This document shows positions 26,195 to 32,772 of a stretch of DNA of 64,000 bases, piece after piece (within the stretch, counting starts at the first letter, position 1; each line of letters begins with the position of its first letter). Under the pieces are notes generated by a model. The model did not search any database. It was not told the origin of the DNA and saw nothing but the letters and a program-made list of their open reading frames with translations. The stretch lies in assembly GCF_000722545.1 (NCBI RefSeq), contig NZ_JNVM01000038.1, forward strand, positions 22,615 to 86,614, written 5' to 3'. The DNA comes from Paenibacillus tyrphae (GTDB taxonomy: Bacteria > Bacillota > Bacilli > Paenibacillales > NBRC-103111). Both the position numbers and the translations under genes were made by a program.

Positions 26195-26489
26195 ATTGGC
26201 CATCCAGCATTTCTTGCTCGTAACATCGCTTGATGAAATATGGAAGTAAATGGCCACTCTGCAGGGTGGTCCGAACGACGTTCTCTAGATCCTCATACTC
26301 CAGTACTCCTAGAATGTCGTCTACATGTGTATGAAATCCGATTGCTGGATGAGATAAATGTTTACGCTCTCCAAGACCGGTCAAAGTCGGAGTATAGACA
26401 TCGTGTCCATAAGAACGCAACAACTTTGCCACCTCCTTCCACTGAAATCCTCCACCCCAAGATCCGTGAACGAATACGAAAGTTGCCAT
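26098..26489 (-). pseudogene. Alpha/beta hydrolase, internally deleted and frameshifted
   Basis: The N-terminus MATFVFVHGSWGGGFQWKEV through DDILGVLEYEDLENVV is that of an alpha/beta hydrolase (oxyanion-hole HGSWGG). The nucleophile elbow that should follow (GHSYGG in relatives) is missing. Another minus-strand frame then gives the normal C-terminus: AMLRARNAGWPIHEIEGGGHW with the catalytic histidine, and KKVADVLREISLALEI ending at 26098. About 100 residues including the catalytic serine and acid are gone, and the halves are out of frame. The enzyme would be dead. RBS-like GGAGGGCG precedes the ATG. Confidence 0.8.
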
Positions 26490-26711
26490 GAATGAACGCC
26501 CTCCTAAGTAATGTAAATATAAATAAGAAGCATTCTCAATTTTAAAGAAAAAAATAAAAAAAACTATCCCGCAAATATGGGATTTAGATGATGGAATATC
26601 ATGTCCGAGCGATGCGTTGCACTTGCTGCCACATTAAAAAACACCCACTGTACGTGAGTGTATTTTAATGATTAAGCAATTCATTGTTCTATTATAATTC
26701 CGTTAATGACC

Positions 26712-27566
26712 TTAATTATTTAAAATAGGTATTTCTCCAAGCAGATTCTTCAAGTGAATCGAATCCCACGGCAAATGCTCCGTTATACCTAATCCAACTA
26801 CATCTGTTTCTTCAGATAATTGTTTAATCAGATGAAGTAGTTGAGGCATTTGCATGGTTCCCGCAGCAGAAAAATTATAAGGTGCTTCAGGATTGGCGAA
26901 TAATAAAGAACGGAATACCTTTGGGTCAAGAACATCTAAATCAAGGTGAATAGCCAGGTGCTTAATGCCACTTTCTTTAATCCACTCTTTTAAAGATTCC
27001 GTACTGTTCATTAACTCTTTCGTTCCAGCTGTTTTAATACCTAGTCTTTGAATGATTTCTGAATCTTGTTCTGTAGGAGCTTCTAATCCCGCCATAAAGA
27101 TATTTTCAGGCTTTAGAGGGATTTTCACATGTTTTGCGAACTCTTCATCTCCTTCTCCCAAAAGATTCCCAAGAGGTAATGTATGTCCGTAGTCATACCC
27201 AACAATCCTAACCAAATCACTGTGAGCATCGATCCAAATTAAACCTAATTCCCCGCCGTATCGTTCGTTTAAATAGGCAAATGGGGCTTGCTCGACTAAG
27301 CAGTCACCACCAAACATTACAATGCGATCTGGCTTATGAGCATGAATGATATGCTGAGCAGCCTCTAATTGTTCAAGCAGCTGTTTTCTCCCATTCATAC
27401 CGTTCTCATTTTCAAGTGGAGTTCCATCATAAGCTTGAACTGGAACTTTAATAAGGAGTTGATCGTTGTCCGGAGCCAGCCAAGCAAGCAGTTCGGCTCC
27501 AAAAGAATAGTTAGGGTTGTTTCCCCCTTGCCATTGCGGCATTAAAAGACGTATCGTTTTTTTAAT
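26712..27566 (-). CDS. Arginase/agmatinase-family (ureohydrolase) protein
   Basis: About 284 residues with the ureohydrolase metal motifs FGGDCLVEQAPF, WIDAHSD and HLDLDVLDP. In classical arginases the first motif is GGDH; here Cys replaces that manganese ligand, as I recall for a subgroup annotated only as 'arginase family'. LGITEHLPWDSIHLKNLL is the C-terminal helix. The conserved N-terminal strand (TIRLLMPQWQGG) lies partly upstream of the first ATG (27542); the frame continues back to ATT at 27566, which stands eleven bases after AAGGAG. I therefore place the start at ATT. Divergent from an HxlR regulator with an inverted-repeat operator between them. Substrate unknown. Confidence 0.8.
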   Translation of the reverse strand: MKKTIRLLMPQWQGGNNPNYSFGAELLAWLAPDNDQLLIKVPVQAYDGTPLENENGMNGRKQLLEQLEAAQHIIHAHKPDRIVMFGGDCLVEQAPFAYLNERYGGELGLIWIDAHSDLVRIVGYDYGHTLPLGNLLGEGDEEFAKHVKIPLKPENIFMAGLEAPTEQDSEIIQRLGIKTAGTKELMNSTESLKEWIKESGIKHLAIHLDLDVLDPKVFRSLLFANPEAPYNFSAAGTMQMPQLLHLIKQLSEETDVVGLGITEHLPWDSIHLKNLLGEIPILNN

Positions 27567-27626
27567 CGTTTTTTTCTCTCCTTTACTTCAAAGTAAGGCT
27601 AGTATAAACTGAGCACAAATAAAAAA

Positions 27627-27655
27627 GTAGTACGCACTTTATTGATAGGTACTAC
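27627..27655. promoter_or_regulatory. Inverted-repeat operator of the HxlR regulator
   Basis: GTAGTAC (27627-27633) and GTACTAC (27649-27655) are perfect inverted seven-mers, centres 22 bp apart, between the arginase-family gene and the HxlR gene. The spacing of two helical turns suits a dimeric winged helix; HxlR/DUF24 sites with TAC...GTA arms are known (YodB, HypR). It would control both promoters. Confidence 0.6.
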
Positions 27656-27675
27656 CCGAAAGGATAGTGGTAAAC

Positions 27676-28017
27676 ATGAGTATGGCTGAATATAAAGGTA
27701 AAGTTAAACATATTCAAGATACGCCTTTTGGTTATACAATTTCAGTGATTGGCGGTAAATGGAAAATGGTTATTATTTACCTCCTGGCAGAAAACCAACC
27801 GGTTCGCTTTAATGATCTGAAAAGACAAATAGGAACCATTACTTTTAAAACATTGAGTTCACAACTAAAAGAACTCGAAGCGGATGGTCTCGTGAAACGG
27901 AAAGAGTATCCGCAAGTTCCCCCTAAAGTCGAGTACAGTCTCACACATAAAGCGGAAACTCTATTACCCGTTTTGGAAGAGTTATGTGAGTGGGGAGTAA
28001 AAAACCAAAATAATTAA
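27676..28017 (+). CDS. HxlR-family (DUF24) winged-helix regulator
   Basis: About 113 residues, a single MarR-like winged helix: TPFGYTISVIGGKWKMVIIYLL, RFNDLKRQIGTITFKTLSSQLKELEADGLVKRK, VEYSLTHKAETLLPVLEEL. Family members such as HxlR, YodB and HypR sense aldehydes, quinones or oxidants, some through a conserved Cys near the N-terminus. Here only one Cys is present, near the C-terminus (ELCEWGV), so redox sensing through the usual Cys is unlikely. ATG at 27676 is used; a GTG nine bases earlier is closer to AAGGA and remains possible. Divergent from the arginase-family gene. Confidence 0.88.
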   Translation: MSMAEYKGKVKHIQDTPFGYTISVIGGKWKMVIIYLLAENQPVRFNDLKRQIGTITFKTLSSQLKELEADGLVKRKEYPQVPPKVEYSLTHKAETLLPVLEELCEWGVKNQNN

Positions 28018-28038
28018 ATCCGGTTTTCTGATGGTCCG

Positions 28039-28770
28039 TTAACGTGAAAACGGCAGCCGATCGTTCTGGCCGGCTGCCGTCATGTCTTGATTCAGCTCCG
28101 TAAGAGCGGAAGAACGGCTAAGTTCTAATATTTGTTCTTTAACATTTACATTACTTAATCCCCCGTGATAACATACAGCGGATGCAATGTCGAGGTCTAA
28201 ATACTTTTGCAATGATAGACGAGCTACGTTCAAATCCGGAGTCGTCGGGACATGAATTCCCCTGAGAATACCGTCTACACTATACATGGAATCCCCAGCG
28301 ACGAGAGTCTTACTTTTACTTAAATAAAGGCTGATATGACCGGGAGTATGTCCAGGAGTATGGATGACTCGAATCCCGCCGCAAAATGGCAGTTCCTGAC
28401 CGTCAATTAAGGTATAGTCCACTTTGCCTTTCGGCGGATTCTCCAGGTGACCGTCTTTTAAAAGAGGAATCTCCCCCTGAATATACGGCTTATCCAGCTC
28501 GTGTGCATATACTTTCACATGATTGTTACTCTCCTGCAAAATCTCAGGAAGACTGCCTATATGATCCACATCCTGATGCGTCAAAATAACAATTTTCAGT
28601 CTGTCGAACGAGACTCCCGCCTTTTCAATGACAGCGCGTAAATCTTTAAATTGGCCTGGGAAACCTGTGTCAATTAAAATTGCTATTTCTTGATCCCACA
28701 GAAGAATTGGGTGAAACATAGTCCCATGAAAATCTAGATGAAGCATTTCTACTCCTGTTGCAATCTCCAT
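28039..28770 (-). CDS. MBL-fold metallo-hydrolase
   Basis: A 243-residue metallo-beta-lactamase-fold protein. The first metal motif is THQDVDHIG (H-x-D-x-D-H; the second His of HxHxDH is Asp, a frequent variant), then HTPGHTPGHISL for the third ligand, VAGDSMYSVDG for the bridging Asp, and a late CYHGG for the last His. Lactonase, glyoxalase II-like and other hydrolase activities are possible. GGAGG lies just before the ATG. Immediately upstream are two overlapping perfect palindromes (28781-28805), so it is probably repressed by an unlinked regulator. Confidence 0.88.
   Translation of the reverse strand: MEIATGVEMLHLDFHGTMFHPILLWDQEIAILIDTGFPGQFKDLRAVIEKAGVSFDRLKIVILTHQDVDHIGSLPEILQESNNHVKVYAHELDKPYIQGEIPLLKDGHLENPPKGKVDYTLIDGQELPFCGGIRVIHTPGHTPGHISLYLSKSKTLVAGDSMYSVDGILRGIHVPTTPDLNVARLSLQKYLDLDIASAVCYHGGLSNVNVKEQILELSRSSALTELNQDMTAAGQNDRLPFSR
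28051..28079 (-). terminator. Hairpin overlapping the 3' end of the MBL gene
   Basis: CGGCAGCCG and CGGCTGCCG pair perfectly around eleven bases and, on the minus strand, are followed by TTTT. The stem lies within the last codons of the MBL gene and separates it from the convergent HxlR gene. Confidence 0.6.
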
Positions 28771-28780
28771 AATACACCTC

Positions 28781-28805
28781 CGTAAAAATATATTTTTACG
28801 TAAAA
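28781..28805. promoter_or_regulatory. Overlapping perfect palindromes upstream of the MBL gene
   Basis: CGTAAAAATATATTTTTACG (28781-28800) is a perfect 20-bp palindrome right next to the Shine-Dalgarno of the MBL gene, and TTTTACGTAAAA (28794-28805) overlaps its outer end. This is the geometry of a TetR/MarR-type operator covering the transcription start. Confidence 0.6.
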
Positions 28806-28860
28806 TAATTTTAATGTTTGTATTTGGCGATTGTCAATATTTTTCTTCGCGATTGTTCAA

Positions 28861-29850
28861 TTACATTTGGAGTAACAATTTTCCTATAGTATTCCCAGCC
28901 TCTAACAGAGCGTGCGCTTCTGAAGCTTTTTCCAACGGGTAGATACCGGAAATTTCCGTGTGAATCCCGTGTTTGGCGATTAGTTGCAAGCTTTCTCTCG
29001 CTACCTTACCGACTTCATTAGGTGCAAACCGGCTGTATTCCCCCAGCGCAAAGCCTGCTACGGTTTTATTACGAATCCATAACTCATTGGAAGATTGCGC
29101 TACATCTGCTTGACCGCTTGCATTTCCCACAATGACTAACTGACCGAACGGACGAAGTACCTCCAGGCTCTGTTTACGCATTTCCCCGCCAACCGGATCA
29201 AAAACAGCGTGAACGCCCTGCTGCTTCGTTACTTGCTGGATTTGGTTGACGAAATCGGACCTGACAAATAACTCATCATAACCAAATTTTTCTGCATGCC
29301 GGATCTTATCCGGATGACCTACCGTTCCAAATACGCTCCCCGCCCCTAGCCATTTGGCGACTTGACCCAAATAACTGCCAAGCCCGCCAACCGCTCCATG
29401 GATAAGCACCTGATCGCCGGGTTGAACTTTGGCTACTTGTTTGCAGGCTATATAAGCGGTTGCTAAATTCACAAGTAGCGCGGCTGCCGTAGCCATATCC
29501 ATTTCTGCTCCTGCCTGATCCAGCGGAATCGTAAATTCGGGCCTAGACTGCACGATTGAAGCGTAGCCGCCAAAAGTCGACAACGTCATAGCCGCCACCG
29601 GCTGACCGACATAAAATCCCTCAACACCCTCGCCGATTTCACGTACATACCCTGAGACCTCCAAACCGGGAATTATAGGAAAAGGTACGATTGGACCAAA
29701 ATCCCCCCGGCGCAGCAGCACATCCACATATCCAACGCCGGCATAGGCAACATCAATCGTAATCATGCCAGGCATCGGTTTTATATCGGGGTACTCCTGT
29801 ACGCGTAAAGTTTCTAAACCACCGGCTTGTTGAAGAATAATAGATTTCAT
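28861..29850 (-). CDS. Zinc-independent quinone oxidoreductase/alcohol dehydrogenase (MDR family)
   Basis: A 329-residue medium-chain dehydrogenase/reductase. The N-terminal GroES-like part has DVLLRRGDFGPIVPFP and PGLEVSGYVREIG; the NADPH-binding part has the AXXGXXG-like HGAVGGLGSYLGQVAK. The catalytic zinc Cys/His set of alcohol dehydrogenases is absent, so it groups with QOR-type quinone or enone reductases. AAGGAGG before the ATG. Divergent from an MmyB-type regulator, a pairing often seen for such reductases, which suggests induction by an electrophile or aromatic ligand. Confidence 0.88.
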   Translation of the reverse strand: MKSIILQQAGGLETLRVQEYPDIKPMPGMITIDVAYAGVGYVDVLLRRGDFGPIVPFPIIPGLEVSGYVREIGEGVEGFYVGQPVAAMTLSTFGGYASIVQSRPEFTIPLDQAGAEMDMATAAALLVNLATAYIACKQVAKVQPGDQVLIHGAVGGLGSYLGQVAKWLGAGSVFGTVGHPDKIRHAEKFGYDELFVRSDFVNQIQQVTKQQGVHAVFDPVGGEMRKQSLEVLRPFGQLVIVGNASGQADVAQSSNELWIRNKTVAGFALGEYSRFAPNEVGKVARESLQLIAKHGIHTEISGIYPLEKASEAHALLEAGNTIGKLLLQM

Positions 29851-30055
29851 GAAAATGACCTCCTTGATCGGTATGTTTTCATTGTAACTAGCTTTCGCAG
29901 AGGCAAACAGTTTTTGCTGTTACTGGTATTGCTACTACCAGGGAGATAAGCGTTCATCTTCTTTGTGGCATTCGGAACGCGATAAGAGTAAACTTGAGCT
30001 ATGAATCCAGGCTGCGGGGTTTTCGATCCCAACTGGAAAAGGAGTTGATCAAGCG

Positions 30056-30886
30056 TTGTCTGGCGAAAAAAATATGAAAACACTAGGGAATTTCCTAAAG
30101 GCCAAGCGAGCTGAAGTTTCCCCCCGGGACCTGAATATAGCTGTCGGTAGCGGACTTAGAAGAACAACCGGCCTTCGCCGGGAAGAAGTCGCCTATTTGG
30201 CCGGCGTCAGCATCACTTGGTATACCTGGCTAGAGCAAGGAAGAGAAATCAACGTCTCCAAAGGAGTGCTTGCCAGCATAGGAAGTGTACTCCGGTTGAA
30301 CGAGGATGAAATGGTTCACTTACTCACTTTGGGTGGTTTTTCGAGCTCTCCCGTTCCCCTTCCTGAGGAGCAATTGCTAACTGCAGAGCTGGAAGCAGTG
30401 ATTCATTCATCGCGATTTCCTGCCTTTGTGGTCGATGCCAAAATGAACGTGCTGCTTCATAATGCAATAGGCAATCTAATTTACCCTTTGGAATCAGCGA
30501 CGAATGGGAAAAATATATTATGGCTCATTTTCATGAATGACGAGCTTAAGCAGAGAGTGACTAACTGGGAAGACGCAGCCAAGTACGCAGTAGGTGTATT
30601 TCGAGGTAATCATGATTTGCATATGCACGATCCGTGGTTCGGCCAGTTCAGGGACGAGCTGATTGCCAAAAGTGCACACTTTAAGCAGTGGTGGAACGAT
30701 TATCATGTCCAACAAAAAGCGGAAATGATTTTTGAATTTTATCATCAACCGATTGAGGCGACGATTCGCTACAGGCTCGTATCTTTTTTTCGGGTTAACG
30801 GCAGAGACGATACTCATTATTGCAACTATGTGCCCCTTCGGGACGATATGGAGAAGTACGAAGTATTGTTAGGCTCTGTCCAGTAA
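30056..30886 (+). CDS. XRE-family regulator with MmyB-like ligand-binding domain
   Basis: About 276 residues. The HTH lies at residues about 15-75 with LRRTTGLRREEVAYLAGVS and WYTWLEQGREINVS, the MmyB subgroup signature. The C-terminal domain (about 100-270) is the PAS-like fatty-acid-binding MmyB domain, with FPAFVVDAKMNVLLHN at its start. Start TTG at 30056 with GGAG eleven bases upstream; the in-frame ATG at 30074 has no ribosome site. Divergent from the quinone oxidoreductase, its probable target; a short inverted repeat CTGGT-N9-ACCAG lies between them at 29923-29941. Confidence 0.85.
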   Translation: MSGEKNMKTLGNFLKAKRAEVSPRDLNIAVGSGLRRTTGLRREEVAYLAGVSITWYTWLEQGREINVSKGVLASIGSVLRLNEDEMVHLLTLGGFSSSPVPLPEEQLLTAELEAVIHSSRFPAFVVDAKMNVLLHNAIGNLIYPLESATNGKNILWLIFMNDELKQRVTNWEDAAKYAVGVFRGNHDLHMHDPWFGQFRDELIAKSAHFKQWWNDYHVQQKAEMIFEFYHQPIEATIRYRLVSFFRVNGRDDTHYCNYVPLRDDMEKYEVLLGSVQ

Positions 30887-30901
30887 TTTGGGGCCCAAAA
30901 A

Positions 30902-30933
30902 GAAAATCTCCCCAAAGGAATGGGAAGATTTTC
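30902..30933 (-). terminator. Terminator of the cytolysin gene
   Basis: Long stem with GAAAATCT outer arms and CCCC/GGG inner pairs; on the minus strand the stem is followed by TTTTT. It also separates the convergent MmyB-type gene. Confidence 0.8.
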
Positions 30934-30941
30934 AGAAATGA

Positions 30942-32444
30942 CTAGTGACTAATGGACGCTGTCGGGTATAATGTTGTTCCTCCAATCGAAACTTTGATAT
31001 TGCTGGATAACGGAACGTTCGTTTCGTCTATAATGGTTCTCCACCAGTCCCAGGCAAGACCTGTACATTCTTTTGCGAAAATTTTGATGTTCTTGGAATT
31101 AGGCGGAAGCGGAATCTCTGTCGAGAAATGCGCTGTCTTATCTCGACCGCTGCCTTCCCAAGTTTTATGAGTAACGAGTTCTTGGCCATTGGCATCAAAT
31201 GTAAATTCGTCCCAAGACACTTCAAACTGAGCTACATAGGCGCCTCGATGATTAAGCGTTATTTTACCTTTAGTGAATTCTGTCGTTTTCGTCTCGATAT
31301 ATTCCGTGTTGTTGCGAACAGCAGCAACTGAATTATCTTTCAAAAAGACACTTGTATAAGAAATGGGGTAAGCTGGATTCTTAATACTAAATTGTGCATT
31401 GTCCTTAATTATATTTTGGATGACATTGAAGTCTTTCGTGACGATCTGGTTATGCGTCTGTGCATCGCCGCCTAATACTACAGCAGTAAACGAACTGTTT
31501 TCATAAATATCTTTGTACTGTCCGCTAGCTTGGATGCCGGCATTCTGGAGCAATGCTTTAAATGCAGCTTGCACATCACTGCTCTTCGAGGTGGTCTCCA
31601 ATTTCACGTAAATGGTTCTGCCATAAGCTACGTTGGATACCATAAGAGGCGGAGCCTCTTTGCTTACCCCTTTACGGAGCAATTCGGCAAACGTCACACT
31701 TTTATCAAAAAGGTCCGATGGATTGTTAGGAAGAGCTGCACTTACGGTATAAAAGATTTGCTTATAAGCAGCGACCATCACTTTTTTCTCGCCGCTTGCG
31801 ACCGCATTAAAATCGATTCCGAGCGTATTGTTAAGCACTTGCGCGTTCACATTAAGCGCGCTGGAAATTTGATTCTTGCTATAAACCATAGATTCTGCAT
31901 ACTGTAACCTTGCAGGCAATGTATAAGTGCCCGAATACTTCTCAACCCAAGTCGACACGAACTGATCGACGGCGCCAGAAACGCTGCTGTAAGTTGGATT
32001 TTGAACCGTAATTGTATTTTCACTCTTCAACCCAGGCAAATCAATACTGATATTCAAAGGTTTTCTTGGGCTCATAATCAGGTCAGGCTGATTATCCGAA
32101 AAAGCCCGATTTGCAAGCTGAATTGCGCCTGGATAAGTGCGATTCGTCATCGAATCAATAATGGATATATCTACTGGCGAGGTTGCGAGTGATTTTTTCT
32201 CACGTTCGACCACAATAAATTTACCATTGGATTGGAGACCTTCTTTGGGCATAAAACTACTGATTTGATCGCCTTTTACAGCTAACACTTCATTACGATC
32301 ATAATTTAGGCTTGCGATCCCGGTATCAATATCATTCAGTTCGTTTGTTGCAGCGAAGGAAATGCTTGAATAAGTAAACACATTTAAACTAACGAACAGA
32401 CTTACGAGCACTTTTGTTGCTTTAACCTGTTTTGAAATCTTCAT
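30942..32444 (-). CDS. Cholesterol-dependent cytolysin (alveolysin-like)
   Basis: A 500-residue secreted pore-forming protein of the thiol-activated cytolysin family. A signal peptide (MKISKQVKATKVLVSLF to about residue 32, SFAA) leads into the mature domains 1-3. Domain 4 carries the undecapeptide ECTGLAWDWWR at about 459-469 and the cholesterol-recognising Thr491-Leu492 pair in GTTLYP. The family consensus undecapeptide has Glu at the eighth position; here it is Asp. Length equals alveolysin. Start ATG at 32444 behind AAAGGAGGGG; a longer in-frame ATG at 32480 is rejected as the Shine-Dalgarno falls between the two. Monocistronic, with its own terminator. No secretion or regulator gene is adjacent. 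Confidence 0.93.
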   Translation of the reverse strand: MKISKQVKATKVLVSLFVSLNVFTYSSISFAATNELNDIDTGIASLNYDRNEVLAVKGDQISSFMPKEGLQSNGKFIVVEREKKSLATSPVDISIIDSMTNRTYPGAIQLANRAFSDNQPDLIMSPRKPLNISIDLPGLKSENTITVQNPTYSSVSGAVDQFVSTWVEKYSGTYTLPARLQYAESMVYSKNQISSALNVNAQVLNNTLGIDFNAVASGEKKVMVAAYKQIFYTVSAALPNNPSDLFDKSVTFAELLRKGVSKEAPPLMVSNVAYGRTIYVKLETTSKSSDVQAAFKALLQNAGIQASGQYKDIYENSSFTAVVLGGDAQTHNQIVTKDFNVIQNIIKDNAQFSIKNPAYPISYTSVFLKDNSVAAVRNNTEYIETKTTEFTKGKITLNHRGAYVAQFEVSWDEFTFDANGQELVTHKTWEGSGRDKTAHFSTEIPLPPNSKNIKIFAKECTGLAWDWWRTIIDETNVPLSSNIKVSIGGTTLYPTASISH

Positions 32445-32522
32445 AGAGGTCCCCTCCTTTTTTCTGTAAAATAATAGCACTTATATGAACTATATCGGTA
32501 TTTTGGTATAAAATTATTAGAA

Positions 32523-32560
32523 AACAAAAAATCCGCGATATACGCGGATCCGATACACTA
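32523..32560 (-). terminator. Terminator of the feo operon, member of a repeated terminator family
   Basis: On the minus strand ATCCGCG, five bases, CGCGGAT then TTTTTTGTT. The 38-bp block is repeated at 35684-35721 with only two differences, and its core recurs at 14295-14318. Confidence 0.85.
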
Positions 32561-32577
32561 ATAAGGTTGATCTTTGG

Positions 32578-32739
32578 CTAAAGAGTTCGATGCTCCGTTG
32601 CATCAGAACATCCAGATAAGCACGTCTTGTTCAACGAGCACGCCGCACATTTTCCTTGACGCGTCTTCCGTACGTAACGGACAAGCGACCAAGCCGCATA
32701 CCCGAAAATAACGACCCCGGCAATGACACTGAACACCAT
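32578..32739 (-). CDS. FeoB-associated Cys-rich membrane protein
   Basis: A 53-residue protein read directly from the sequence: one membrane helix (residues 2-20, VFSVIAGVVIFGYAAW) then basic residues and four cysteines in GKCAACSLNKTCLSGC. This is the small FeoB-associated Cys-rich membrane protein found in Firmicutes after feoB, thought to assist the ferrous transporter, perhaps replacing FeoC. ATG follows AGGAGGAACGCAT. It starts 33 bases after the feoB stop, on the same strand and before the operon terminator. Confidence 0.85.
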   Translation of the reverse strand: MVFSVIAGVVIFGYAAWSLVRYVRKTRQGKCAACSLNKTCLSGCSDATEHRTL

Positions 32740-32772
32740 ATGCGTTCCTCCTTAACGAGCGTGTCTAGCGAA

